From Methanoculleus sp. UBA208 (GTDB lineage: Archaea > Halobacteriota > Methanomicrobia > Methanomicrobiales > Methanoculleaceae), in the NCBI RefSeq assembly GCF_002498065.1, contig NZ_DAFZ01000048.1:1-15688 (forward strand): a stretch of DNA of 15,688 bases, written 5' to 3'. Made by a program: the position numbers and the translations under genes. This document shows, piece after piece, positions 7,364 to 15,040 of the stretch. The notes under the pieces are model-generated. The model searched no databases. It saw only the letters and a program-made list of their open reading frames with translations, and was not told the DNA's origin. Position 1 is the stretch's first letter, and the number at the start of each line of letters is the position of its first letter.

Positions 7364-8425
7364 TCAGGGGCCGCCCGTCACGCCGTCCCCGGGAGGCCGC
7401 AACCCGTTCTTCTCCCACCATGTCGCGATCTCCCTGCCGCCCGTCATCCAGGCTCCCCTGTCGCGTCCGTACTCCAGAATCTTTTTGTAGAACTGAAGTG
7501 ATGTGCCGATCATGAACTCATTATGCCAGAGGACGGTGATCACACCGTGATGCCGTTCGACGGTATTGAGGACCCGTTCCATCTCGTCCCAGGCCTGCTC
7601 GATATTCAACCGCATGTGCAGGAGCAACGTCCGATCCATGACAGCGAGCGGGATCTCAAGGACCTCCATCTCCCGGCCGGTATTCAGGTTGAACGGCCGG
7701 AACGGGTGGCACATGCCGTTCCGAAACCCGATGCAGTCCGGATATCCGAGCGTGGTGTCGTAGAGGAATCCTGCTCCTTCCAGCAGCTCCCAGGTATCAG
7801 GCACCCGGAACCTGAGGTAATGGTTCCGGAATCCGGCAACCTTCCTGCTGAGGATCTTCTCAAGGTGCCTCTTCTCCGCGAGCAGCCTCTCCGGATCGCA
7901 ATAAGTCCTGCATCCCCCGTGCAGGCCGACCTCCCACCCCTGGTCATGGAGCATGCAGATCTCCTGTTCCAGGTCCTCGATCGCGTATGCGTAGTCCCGG
8001 TCATCCTTCTCCAGGGCCAGAAAATAGAAACTGGAGCATGCTCCATAGGAATCCTCGAGTTCGGCGATCTCCTGGAAGTTCCATGCGGGACGCTTTTTTG
8101 AGCGCAGTTGCGGAATTATGTGGCCTGCGCGCGAGAAATCCCCGTCTCTTAACGACTTGACGATCTCATAGCCCTTTATGGGGAGAGGCTTGTAGACTGT
8201 GTCGATGTCGTGCGTAAGGCAGATCGCAAAAGGCTGGCCTTCCGGGTATTCACACTGAAAGCCATTCTCCATGAGGATCTGTGATGCCCGGGGTACACAG
8301 ACGTCACGGTGCCGGCTCCTGTAGTAGGGAAACCGGCCGTATCCGTCCCGGTCGCGCCTCTCGCACTCCTCCTTTCTGGTGAACAGGTCCCAGATCTCTT
8401 CGTCCTGCCTGAGCAGATCCGTCAT
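7364..8425 (-). CDS. Polysaccharide-deacetylase-like protein
   Basis: A protein of about 353 residues resembling the NodB-fold polysaccharide deacetylases (carbohydrate esterase 4 superfamily) found in surface-glycan loci. Key marks are FAICLTHDIDTVYKP (residues 67-80), where THD carries the likely catalytic and metal-binding Asp, EVGLHGGCRTY near 165, VAGFRNHYLRF near 196 and VITVLWHNEF near 295. It would remove acetyl groups from an amino sugar, though divergent members can be inactive. The start is uncertain: ATG 8425 has GGAGG 12 bases upstream and begins right at the conserved region (MTDLLRQDEE); ATG 8470 and ATG 8590 (22 bases after the C45-like gene) are in frame and would add 15 or 55 disordered residues. 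No signal peptide is evident. It is probably cotranscribed with the upstream C45-like gene and converges on the flippase. Confidence 0.82.
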   Translation of the reverse strand: MTDLLRQDEEIWDLFTRKEECERRDRDGYGRFPYYRSRHRDVCVPRASQILMENGFQCEYPEGQPFAICLTHDIDTVYKPLPIKGYEIVKSLRDGDFSRAGHIIPQLRSKKRPAWNFQEIAELEDSYGACSSFYFLALEKDDRDYAYAIEDLEQEICMLHDQGWEVGLHGGCRTYCDPERLLAEKRHLEKILSRKVAGFRNHYLRFRVPDTWELLEGAGFLYDTTLGYPDCIGFRNGMCHPFRPFNLNTGREMEVLEIPLAVMDRTLLLHMRLNIEQAWDEMERVLNTVERHHGVITVLWHNEFMIGTSLQFYKKILEYGRDRGAWMTGGREIATWWEKNGLRPPGDGVTGGP

Positions 8426-8612
8426 GCGGGGTATCCCCCTCCTGCCCTGTAATCCTGAGTCGGATGGCATATACCTTTCACGCCGGTGCGGTATCCCGCT
8501 GCCGGTCCCGGAAGTATATGGATCTTCTGATTCGGTCCTGCCTTCCGCCCCGGAGATGTTCCGCAGTGCATTCTCTTCTCTCCCCTGCATAAGATGGATC
8601 CCCTGAAAGTTG

Positions 8613-10400
8613 TTACCGGAATACCTCCTCAAAAGAGAACGTCGTGAAGTCCGCGTACGACGCATCGAGTATCTTCAGTTCCAGATCCTCCCGTGCGACG
8701 GCAAAGGACATGGTGTCGGGATACCCGATGTAGCTGTACTCGGTGGCACCGCTGTAACTGGTGGAGTTCGATGCCGCCCGCAGGATCTCTATCATCTCGG
8801 GCGTACCGATGCTGCGGCCTTCGCTTATGAATCGGTTCAGGGTATCGTTCATTGCTATGTACCGATGATGGGTCGGCAGGATGGATCCCGGTTCTCCGTC
8901 CGCCGCTGCTTCCGTGCCCGGTCCGGCGTTATAGATATAGAAGTTGTTGGTCGTCAGGATCGCAGGGATGCCGGTCGGCGGAACCTCACCGGGTCTCCGT
9001 ACCGCCATCCCATAGGAGTCGGACTCGAATGTCACCGATGGGGTCCCGTTGGGGTCCGTTTTGTACGGCACCGAGACTGCGGTGTTCCAGCCACCCGTCC
9101 GTGTCATATCCCGCGACATCCAGTAGTTCTCCGCATCGGGGATGGTCCGGCAGTGCTGCAGGGTCTCCATATAGAGCGTGGAGTATTCGAGCAGGTCTGT
9201 TGCGCTGAAGTTCGGACCGTATCCGACGGAATGCGTGGCCAGGGTCAGGCCTTCCTCGTTCATGGCATTATACGTCCCGTAGAAGCCGGGCCAGTCGATA
9301 CCCACGACCCGCATCCCGCCGCTCCCCTCTTCCGGTTCGGTCGCGACGATAAGGAGCGTGTTCACCGTGATCTTCCGCAGGTCGTTCTCCCCGTCCATGT
9401 TCTTGCCGTGGATCAACCCGCCGGAGAGTTCGGGGTTTTGGGTCAGGTTGCCCCAGACGACCGCGTTCGAGCACATCAGGCTGTCCGGTTCACCGTTCTC
9501 CTCGTTTGGTATGGAATCTCTCAGGTGTACCATGCAGTAAAGAGCATTTATCGCCAGAACATCGTCGCGCATGACGTCCCGCCCGAGGACGTCGATGTGC
9601 ATACCGGTCCCCGAGTCCCTCATGCCCTGGATCATCGCGTCGGCAACGGGAACGTAGGGATCATTTGCCGAGAAATTGTTCCGGATGAAGGGCAGGAGGT
9701 CGTTTTCGTAGAGCGACGGGGACCGGGCATAGTACTCGATCAGGACATACTCGACCCAGTCCCTGATCTGCGGGCCGACAAGATATCCCTGGGCATACGC
9801 TCGTTCTTCGTCGGTCCCGCGGAGCTGCAGGACCGGATACCCCTTGATCGTCTTCAGGGTTCCCCCACCGTTCCCCCGATCGACACTCAACTCCTCATCC
9901 GGGTAAGGAGTCGGGGCGATCAGTGTCAGGTCGATCCCGGAAACGTCGTTGCCGTCGGTCACGTTAACGCTCGTCGGCAGCAGGTAATCGTCGGTCCGGT
10001 ACCAGCCGGTGGGTTCCAGGTAATCTTCATGATCGATTCCTCCGTCACCGTTCGTGTCTTTCCAGGCATAGAGGAAGTATTCGCCGGGTTCGGGAACCCT
10101 GACGCGATAGGGGCCCGGGGCGCTGATGGTTGTATACGCGACGACGTGCTCTGATGCGTATGGCTGCGCCTCCGTCTCCATCTCGCGTATCTTCTGGAGA
10201 ACGACCGGGTAAGTTGCGAGGATGTAGGTCGTGCCGGGATCCCGATCCTCGGAGACAAGGGTGCCGGATATCGTAACCGCCGTATCCTCTGGCTGCATCT
10301 CCCGGAGGCCGGAGTAAAGAGCCATCCATGCGACGAGGATAGCAAGGATGACGATAGCCGCGAGCATCACCGTTATCAGGGCGAAATTTCTTCTTTCCAT
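8613..10400 (-). CDS. Membrane-anchored C45-like (acyltransferase/Ntn-hydrolase) protein
   Basis: A 595-residue protein with an N-terminal membrane helix (RNFALITVMLAAIVILAILVAW, residues 3-24) that should place the rest outside the cell. Residues 40-165 form a beta-rich carboxypeptidase-regulatory-like module with an EF-hand or dockerin-type loop, DTNGDGGIDHEDY, likely to bind calcium. The remainder matches the peptidase C45 / acyl-CoA:6-aminopenicillanate acyltransferase group: the putative nucleophile is Cys310 in LMCSNAVVWG, followed by GLIHGKNMD, the conserved N-x-D pair. In that family the Cys becomes N-terminal by self-cleavage and hydrolyses or transfers acyl amides. The substrate is unknown. 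ATG 10400 has AGGTG 8 bases upstream and is preferred over ATG 10427. The gene heads a minus-strand unit with the deacetylase-like gene. Confidence 0.82.
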   Translation of the reverse strand: MERRNFALITVMLAAIVILAILVAWMALYSGLREMQPEDTAVTISGTLVSEDRDPGTTYILATYPVVLQKIREMETEAQPYASEHVVAYTTISAPGPYRVRVPEPGEYFLYAWKDTNGDGGIDHEDYLEPTGWYRTDDYLLPTSVNVTDGNDVSGIDLTLIAPTPYPDEELSVDRGNGGGTLKTIKGYPVLQLRGTDEERAYAQGYLVGPQIRDWVEYVLIEYYARSPSLYENDLLPFIRNNFSANDPYVPVADAMIQGMRDSGTGMHIDVLGRDVMRDDVLAINALYCMVHLRDSIPNEENGEPDSLMCSNAVVWGNLTQNPELSGGLIHGKNMDGENDLRKITVNTLLIVATEPEEGSGGMRVVGIDWPGFYGTYNAMNEEGLTLATHSVGYGPNFSATDLLEYSTLYMETLQHCRTIPDAENYWMSRDMTRTGGWNTAVSVPYKTDPNGTPSVTFESDSYGMAVRRPGEVPPTGIPAILTTNNFYIYNAGPGTEAAADGEPGSILPTHHRYIAMNDTLNRFISEGRSIGTPEMIEILRAASNSTSYSGATEYSYIGYPDTMSFAVAREDLELKILDASYADFTTFSFEEVFR

Positions 10401-10706
10401 GCGTATACACCTGAATTTTGCTGGCATTATCTCGTGTCACTGTGAGATGGAGCCTGTCATCGTCAGAACATTAAGAGTATATTAAAATTTCGCCGGTTGC
10501 AGAGCGATTCAGTTCGTTTATGATATGCGGGGTTGCCCGATCTTGAGGATACTGCTTAAATATGAAAGGGGGCGGCGCAAAACGCCGCTAAAACCAAATT
10601 ATCCTCTCTCCGAAAGGGGTAGCGCCGCGCTTTGCTCCCCTGCCGGCAGACGAATCTCTTTGTCGTTCATCGGTTGCGTCGGAAACCGGTCTCTGCCAGC
10701 TGCTTA
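10401..10706. other. 306-base intergenic region with a C45 promoter and a hairpin
   Basis: No gene is supported here. It holds a TATA-like box for the minus strand at 10476-10490, a second one (CATATTTAAG, minus) near 10554-10563, and a GC-rich hairpin, GCGGCG at 10572-10577 with CGCCGC at 10583-10588 around CAAAA. The hairpin could end the transcript of the FemAB-like gene at 10707, but no clear T-run follows it on the minus strand. Confidence 0.45.
10476..10490 (-). promoter_or_regulatory. Candidate promoter of the C45-deacetylase unit
   Basis: On the minus strand AAATTTTAATATACT, preceded by CGCCGG, fits a BRE/TATA pair. Transcription would start near 10455, leaving a leader of about 55 bases with AGGTG before the ATG at 10400. 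Confidence 0.5.
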
Positions 10707-11717
10707 TTATGCAGTAAAAGCACGAGCAACCTGAATCCCGGAGAGTCTCTTTTTCATCCGGTAAGCCAGGGATGCTGTTTTCGACAGCAGGACCAGCCGT
10801 GCATGAATAGGTATGTATTCGGCCCCGAATTTTGCTTTGCCCTGGAAACGGGGGTTATCCGGTTCCAGCCTCTGCCGCCCGAAGGACAGCTTCTCGTACC
10901 CGTTCTCCCACGCCCAGTTGACCAGATCCCAGTATACAGGGTACGTGGGGGTATACCGGTTCGGGAGGTTCCGGTTCAAGGCCAGGTACTGGTAATAGGC
11001 GGTTGCTCTATCCGGAGACGCCAGCGTCAGCCATCCGCCTGCAAATACGTCGCCGTTTGCCAGGATCGCAATTCTCACATCGTCAGGGAAGAAGTCCAGG
11101 AGTCTCTCGAAAAAAGAGGATGGCAGGATATCCCCATTAATGTGTGTTAAATTTTCTACGTAGTATCGATAGAACCTTTTAATTTCGGACGGTTCATGCG
11201 CCTCCCGGATCGTAAAACCTCTTTTTTCAAATATCTGGATGTTGTACCGCATGTTCCTCGAAAAGGTGCTCCAGATTACTTCCGGAGACGTTTGCTTTAA
11301 GTTCAGTATCATATTGCCCGTATGCTCAATGATGAAGTTATCGTGCTTTGTTTCATCCATTGTATCAGGAGAGTAGGTGTTGAAGTGAAGAAACGAGCAT
11401 TCTTCTGCGAAGAGCGATAGAACCTCATCGAGATGGTTGATGTCAAAAGAATCGTCCAATATCATATTGTTGAATTCGGAGTGAGGGATACTGTTTAAAC
11501 CATGGAAGAAACCTGCCGACTGTTCGACAAACGGGCATATGCCGACAACCTGCTGGTCTTTGAGGATGAGGTAGTACCGCAATCGCAGGTTCAATGCGTC
11601 TTCTAAAATACTCTTCCAGCGCAGGCTGTGGAACGGCGTGCCTTCCCGGGATCGATCGTTGAACTCCTTCCATTGGTGTGCGTTCTCCCCGGATAGCAGT
11701 TCAATGGAATAAGTCAT
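10707..11717 (-). CDS. FemAB-like (GNAT-fold) transferase, paralogue A
   Basis: A 336-residue protein of the FemAB-like / Acetyltransf_6 group: two GNAT-type domains that in bacteria transfer amino acids from tRNA, or acyl groups, to cell-wall precursors. Archaea of this kind lack murein, so the acceptor is more likely a surface glycan or lipid-linked precursor (inference). Marks include WKEFNDRSREGTPFHSLRWK, RYYLILKDQQVVGICPFVE, the middle NMRYNIQIFEKRGF and the C-terminal VFAGGWLTLASPDRATAYYQ with LSFGRQ. Close paralogues lie at 13757-14779 and 15064. ATG 11717 is preferred over a TTG at 11738: AAGGTG lies 7 bases upstream and the protein start MTYSIE matches the paralogue. It has its own promoter at 11757-11770. 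Intact. Confidence 0.85.
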   Translation of the reverse strand: MTYSIELLSGENAHQWKEFNDRSREGTPFHSLRWKSILEDALNLRLRYYLILKDQQVVGICPFVEQSAGFFHGLNSIPHSEFNNMILDDSFDINHLDEVLSLFAEECSFLHFNTYSPDTMDETKHDNFIIEHTGNMILNLKQTSPEVIWSTFSRNMRYNIQIFEKRGFTIREAHEPSEIKRFYRYYVENLTHINGDILPSSFFERLLDFFPDDVRIAILANGDVFAGGWLTLASPDRATAYYQYLALNRNLPNRYTPTYPVYWDLVNWAWENGYEKLSFGRQRLEPDNPRFQGKAKFGAEYIPIHARLVLLSKTASLAYRMKKRLSGIQVARAFTA

Positions 11718-11756
11718 GATGGGCACCTTGCCGGACAACTTTGATAATACTTTCCA

Positions 11757-11770
11757 CCTTTTATATTCCG
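11757..11770 (-). promoter_or_regulatory. TATA promoter of FemAB-like paralogue A
   Basis: The minus strand reads CGGAATATAAAAGG, a near-ideal archaeal TATA box about 45 bases before the ATG at 11717. Transcription would start near 11736, leaving a short leader that includes the AAGGTG ribosome site. Confidence 0.6.
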
Positions 11771-11939
11771 TTATCCGAACCCGTTTGCCCGTAAAACCCC
11801 TTCATCATGACATCCGGGATTCCGTATAGGGCGACCGGTGCCATGAGAAACGGGAAATTCATCCCGGCATACCCGGTCCTGGAACCGGTTTTTCAGGCGG
11901 CGCGGGATATCATGGCCTTTACGCGAGTGTTAACCCTGC

Positions 11940-12510
11940 TCATGAAGGTGTATCTGGCCCGGACCGCTCGACGCCGTAATACGGAACAAGGTCCGGGTTG
12001 AACGTTGCTATGAACGCACTCAGGCGGGCCATGTTCCCGGCCATCAGATTGACCGACGGATAATGCCGTTCCGCAAAATGAGTGACAACCTCGCTGAGAA
12101 GAAGCGAAGCCGCCCCCGTGTTCAGGTGCTCTTCCGCAGAGGCTGCAGACCACCGATGAGCAGTCTTTGAGTCGCAAACGATGACTTCGGCCGCAGCTAC
12201 CTCTCCCGAAGGAGTCTTCGCGACCCACATCTCGCCCAGGTTCTTCTCCCGGATCGCATCCAGCATGTTCATGAGGTGCTTTTTGGAGAACGGCGGTTGC
12301 GAATTCTGTTTTGCAAAGGTATTCTTCGTGAGCTCCCAGTATGTCTCGGCGTCAAAATGTTCTGTTGCGGTAACGCCCAGTTTCTGGGCTTTGCGAATAC
12401 TTCGCCGTGCGTTTTTGGAAATATGTTCGGACACATCCCTGTCGGTCGGAAGCATATAAGTGTAGTAGACCTTTGCATCCCACCCGTTCCTGGTGAACCC
12501 TCGAACATCC
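11940..12510 (-). pseudogene. C-terminal part of an IS-interrupted FemAB-like gene (paralogue B)
   Basis: This is the second half of a FemAB-like gene whose first half lies at 13359-13756. From the insertion point it reads DVRGFTRNGWDAKVYYTYML, then the family block HISKNARRSIRKAQKLGV and the C-terminal GNAT domain with MWVAKTPSGEVAAAEVIV and LNTGAASLLLSEVV. It is more distant from paralogues A, C and D than they are from each other. Removing the IS and one TCC copy joins base 13359 to 12510 in the same frame, so the gene was intact before the insertion. Odd point: the IS terminal repeat supplies an in-frame ATG at 12518 (MTSDVRG), so a 192-residue C-terminal piece could still be made. The N-terminal stretch of the longer frame reaching into 12519-13016 is antisense to the transposase and not real. 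Confidence 0.9.
12508..12510. repeat. 3-bp target-site duplication TCC (left copy)
   Basis: TCC directly precedes the left terminal repeat and TCC directly follows the right one at 13356-13358. This is a perfect 3-bp duplication; the length is in the range known for IS5-family subgroups. Confidence 0.75.
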
Positions 12511-12525
12511 GAGGTCATCCCACAA
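12511..12525 (+). repeat. Left terminal inverted repeat of the IS
   Basis: GAGGTCATCCCACAA; pairs with 13341-13355 with one mismatch (C/T at position 13). The first 12 bases recur at 15669-15680. Confidence 0.88.
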
Positions 12526-12557
12526 TTATAAGAGACCTTGAATAAAACCCGGGGTGT

Positions 12558-12917
12558 ATGGCATTCCGGGAAATCGATGACGAACTCTGGGCAATCATTG
12601 AGCCGCATCTCCCTCCCCAGAAACCTCATGTCGGGCGACCCAGAACCGACCATCGTGCGATGTTCAACGGCATCCTGTATGTCCTGACCACCGGTTGTAC
12701 CTGGAGTGACGTCCCTCGGCAATACGGCACGAAATCGACGGTACATCGGTTTCACCTTTACCTTGCCGAACACGGCATCTATCAGGACATTTTCCTCGAT
12801 CTTCTTCGATCGGGCTATGAGATCCGGAAAATCGATCTCACCCACTGTTCCACCGATACCAAGGATATCCCGGCTAAAAAGGGGGATCGACCGGTTATGA
12901 TGGCTATAAGAAAGTAA
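12558..12917 (+). CDS. Transposase OrfA (unshifted product)
   Basis: The 119-residue product made without frameshifting. It contains the DNA-binding N-terminal domain and the first part of the catalytic fold, and ends with a non-family tail VMMAIRK. In two-frame IS elements such a product often represses transposition by binding the ends; that role is inferred here. The ATG follows ACCCGGGGTGT, where GGGGTG is a plausible ribosome site at close spacing. Confidence 0.75.
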   Translation: MAFREIDDELWAIIEPHLPPQKPHVGRPRTDHRAMFNGILYVLTTGCTWSDVPRQYGTKSTVHRFHLYLAEHGIYQDIFLDLLRSGYEIRKIDLTHCSTDTKDIPAKKGDRPVMMAIRK

Positions 12918-13351
12918 AAGGGAACAAGCTGAGCGCTCTGGTTGATCGGAGCGGTCTCCCCCTTGCCTGTACGGTCTTCCCGGCAAATATCCATGATTCC
13001 CAACTTTATGAACCAACCGTTGAAGCGTTTACGATTCCAGAGATGCAGGTTCATCCCTCAATCATCTCGGCGGATGCAGCCTACGATGCCCAGATGATCC
13101 GCCAGTACAACCGGAAACGAAGGATCAAGAGCAACATCCCGACCAACCCGAGATCCCGGATACACCCGAAGCGGGGAAGACCGCGCTGGTTCGATCCGAC
13201 ACTGTATAAAGAAAGAGGGGCTATTGAACGGTTCTTCAGCTGGATCGAGGCATTCAAGAAGATTGTTCCTCGATATGAACGCTATGAACACTCATTCCTC
13301 GGATTGATCCACCTGGCATGTGCCATTATGATCTGGAGGGTTATGGGATGA
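12558..13351 (+). CDS. IS5-family DDE transposase, full product by -1 frameshift
   Basis: Two frames make one 264-residue DDE transposase. The first (12558-12917) has the helix-turn-helix end: IDDELWAIIEPHLPPQKP, GRPRTDHRAMFNGILYVLTTGCTWSDVP. The second frame is open from 12878 to 13351 and gives KKVKGNKLSALVDRSGLPL, ISADAAYD with the second Asp, and ERGAIERFFSWIEAFKKIVPRYERY with the catalytic Glu. The first Asp is likely in HCSTDTKD. Switching at A-AAG-GGG (12878-12884) gives the seam DIPAKKGGSTGYDGYKKV, which is just the family consensus. Without the shift, a 119-residue OrfA ending VMMAIRK is made. The second frame is closed by TAA at 12875-12877, so the join must fall at the slippery site. 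Acts on the terminal repeats at 12511 and 13355. Confidence 0.9.
12878..12884 (+). promoter_or_regulatory. Slippery heptamer for -1 frameshifting
   Basis: A-AAG-GGG in the zero frame of OrfA fits the X-XXY-YYZ rule: both tRNAs can re-pair after a one-base backward step. The stop of the -1 frame lies just before it (12875-12877), and the product after the slip is the conserved transposase sequence. Confidence 0.7.
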
Positions 13352-13355
13352 CCTC
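13341..13355 (-). repeat. Right terminal inverted repeat of the IS
   Basis: Reads GAGGTCATCCCATAA on the minus strand. It overlaps the last codons and stop (RVMG-stop) of the transposase, so the C-terminal codons are constrained by the repeat. Confidence 0.88.
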
Positions 13356-13358
13356 TCC
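13356..13358. repeat. 3-bp target-site duplication TCC (right copy)
   Basis: Matches TCC at 12508-12510 on the other side of the IS. Confidence 0.75.
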
Positions 13359-13756
13359 TCCAGTCCCGGAGAGTTCACCAGGTCCACATGGTCGAACCTC
13401 TGCCGGACAATATGATTGCAGATGGATGCGATGACCCTGTCGGCATGCAACTCCCTCTCTCTTTGTTTGGTACTCTCTATTCCGGCTATCACTATCCCGC
13501 CGTAAGGAGCCAGCAGTGCTGCGGAAGAGGCGATTCTGAGCAGTTTATACGGGTTTGACAGGAGGAGGGGGCAGCCCCCGATCAACGCATCGTCTTCGTA
13601 GCACCCGAGTACCACCGGCGTCCGGTTCAGTGACGAAGCGGTCCTGACCGCCCAGTCGCTCGTGTGGAATATCGTCCCCTGATCGGAGCCGGCGACCAGT
13701 TCGTCCCATACGGGGAACTCATCTGCTTCTAATGCTTTCACCTCTATCCGCACCAT
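13359..13756 (-). pseudogene. N-terminal part of the IS-interrupted FemAB-like gene (paralogue B)
   Basis: The first 133 codons of the FemAB-like gene split by the IS. It starts MVRIEVKALEADEFPVWDEL, followed by the family block GTIFHTSDWAVRTAS, VVLGCYEDDALIGGCPLLL and FDHVDLVNSPGLE. Joined with 12510-11940 it gives a 322-residue protein of normal length, with the seam NSPGLE-DVRGFTRNGW. Its ATG directly abuts the stop of the upstream paralogue C (TGA then ATG), with GGGTG 7 bases upstream, so B was translated from the same mRNA as C, probably with coupling. As it stands, translation would run into the IS and stop at 13292, giving a 154-residue truncated product. Confidence 0.9.
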
Positions 13757-14779
13757 TCACGACACCCGGCCTGCGGTGGGAACTGTTGCCTGTTCGCTTC
13801 CTGAAATGGATTTTTTCAATTGATAGAGCAGGGAGGCCGTCTTTGAGAGGAGAACAACCCTTGAATGGATCGGCAAGGGCTCAGCCCCGAATTTCCGTTT
13901 GCTCCGGACGCGGGGGTTATCCGGCCTCTCGCGCCCGAGTGATATCCGTTCGTAACCGTTCTCCCAGGCCCAGTTGATGCCCTCCCACGAAAGATAGTAG
14001 GTGGGCGAGTACTTGTTCGGGAGGTCCCGGTTCAACGCCAGGTACTGGAAATAGGCGGTTTTCCGTGCGGGGTCCAGTATTGCCAGGTTTCCCCCGGCGA
14101 AGACGCCGTTCCTGGTGAGAAGTGCGATTCGCACTTCATTCTGTGAAAAAGCGTCAAGAAGCCTCTGGAAAAAAGTAAACGGTAGAACATAGCCATTTAT
14201 ACGGTTCAGGTTATCCGAGTAATAGCGATAAAATTGTTCGATGCCGTGGCCCTGTTCCATCTCTTGAACCGTAAACCCTCCCTTTTCGAATCTAGTGACT
14301 TTATATCGTTCGTCTTTCGACAGAATCTCCTTCCATATCGTCTCCGGGGGGTTTCGGTTCAGGTCCAGTATTACGTTGCTTCCATCCTCGTTCGGGACGG
14401 TATGGTACCCGATCTTATCGGGCAGGCCCGGGTCGTATGTATTAAAGTAAAGAAACGAGTATCTTTTCGAGAAAAGGGACAAAATATCATTGATATGATC
14501 TGCATCAAAGGTTTCGTCCAGTATGATGTTGTTGTATTCGGAGCGGGGTATGCCGTTCAGGCCCCGGAACCGTTTCATCGATTGTTCGACGAACGGGCAT
14601 ATGCCGATGACCTTCCGATCGTCGAGGATGAGGTAGTAGCGTACCTTCAGTTTCAGCACATCCTCTAAGGCATTCTTCCACCGTACACCGTGAAATGGAG
14701 TTCCTTCCCGCGATCGGTTTACAAATTCCTCCCATCGACAGGCATTGCTCTCTGACAACGGTTCGATCGAATATGTCAT
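13757..14779 (-). CDS. FemAB-like (GNAT-fold) transferase, paralogue C
   Basis: A 340-residue FemAB-like protein, intact and close to paralogue A along its whole length. Shared blocks are MTYSIEPLSESNACRWEEF, SREGTPFHGVRWKNALEDV, RYYLILDDRKVIGICPFVEQ, FEKGGFTVQEM, VFAGGNLAILDPARKTAYFQ and INWAWENGYERISLGRERPD. Likely role as for A: transfer of an aminoacyl or acyl group to a surface-glycan precursor (inference). It heads a minus-strand unit with the interrupted gene B directly after it. Its start codon and upstream 37 bases are part of a 40-bp inverted repeat shared with the divergent paralogue D, so both are likely expressed from near-identical promoters. The TATA-like box at 14803-14816 predicts a very short leader. 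Confidence 0.86.
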   Translation of the reverse strand: MTYSIEPLSESNACRWEEFVNRSREGTPFHGVRWKNALEDVLKLKVRYYLILDDRKVIGICPFVEQSMKRFRGLNGIPRSEYNNIILDETFDADHINDILSLFSKRYSFLYFNTYDPGLPDKIGYHTVPNEDGSNVILDLNRNPPETIWKEILSKDERYKVTRFEKGGFTVQEMEQGHGIEQFYRYYSDNLNRINGYVLPFTFFQRLLDAFSQNEVRIALLTRNGVFAGGNLAILDPARKTAYFQYLALNRDLPNKYSPTYYLSWEGINWAWENGYERISLGRERPDNPRVRSKRKFGAEPLPIHSRVVLLSKTASLLYQLKKSISGSEQATVPTAGRVS

Positions 14780-14816
14780 CAGGGGATTACCTGCCTGTAC
14801 CCGGCATTAACATTTT
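14777..14816 (-). repeat. 40-bp inverted repeat, left arm (start and promoter of paralogue C)
   Basis: This arm matches the reverse complement of 15027-15066 at 39 of 40 bases (one C/T difference at 14805). It includes the start codon, the short leader and the TATA-like box. Similarity continues, less perfectly, into both coding regions for over 100 bases, which points to an inverted duplication of a whole gene with its promoter. Confidence 0.88.
14803..14816 (-). promoter_or_regulatory. TATA-like promoter of paralogue C
   Basis: The minus strand reads AAAATGTTAATGCC, about 25-35 bases before the ATG at 14779, so the mRNA would be leaderless or nearly so. The divergent copy reads AAAATGTTAATACC. 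Confidence 0.45.
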
Positions 14817-15026
14817 CCATCACCCTGCAGAGGTTGTCCCGATACTCTCCCTCTCATCGTGATGCATACCGGATACCCCTGTCGGACAACACGGCTTACC
14901 ATCGGGGCTCTGTCCCCTGAATGCTTTCAGCCCTGCTGAAGATGGCCGGAAGAAGGCGTTTCATCCACTTTGTGGAGATCCGATTGTGCGAACCCGGAGG
15001 TATGCCGGCACTGCCCGGTCATAAGA

Positions 15027-15040
15027 AAAATGTTAATACC
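15027..15040 (+). promoter_or_regulatory. TATA-like promoter of paralogue D
   Basis: AAAATGTTAATACC, preceded by ATAAGA, lies about 25-37 bases before the ATG at 15064. The expected start site is near 15060, so little or no leader. Confidence 0.45.

Larger units (their letters stand above)
12511..13355 (+). mobile_element. IS5-family insertion sequence, complete, 845 bp
   Basis: The element is bounded by 15-bp terminal inverted repeats: GAGGTCATCCCACAA at 12511-12525 and the reverse complement of GAGGTCATCCCATAA at 13341-13355, 14 of 15 matching. It is flanked by TCC duplications. It carries one transposase in two overlapping frames joined by a -1 shift, the plan and size of the IS427-type subgroup of IS5. 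It lies inside a FemAB-like gene, in the opposite orientation. Perfect target duplication and restorable host frame suggest a recent insertion. A second related end occurs at 15669. Confidence 0.92.

Noticed and set aside
8610..10154. Plus-strand 514-residue open frame
   Set aside because: It is antisense to the C45-like gene, which has a membrane helix, catalytic motifs and a ribosome site; the plus-strand protein looks like no family and has no ribosome site.
11940..13016. Single 358-residue minus-strand gene
   Set aside because: Only the part below 12511 is FemAB-like; the rest is antisense to the transposase, so the frame is a chimera produced by the IS insertion.
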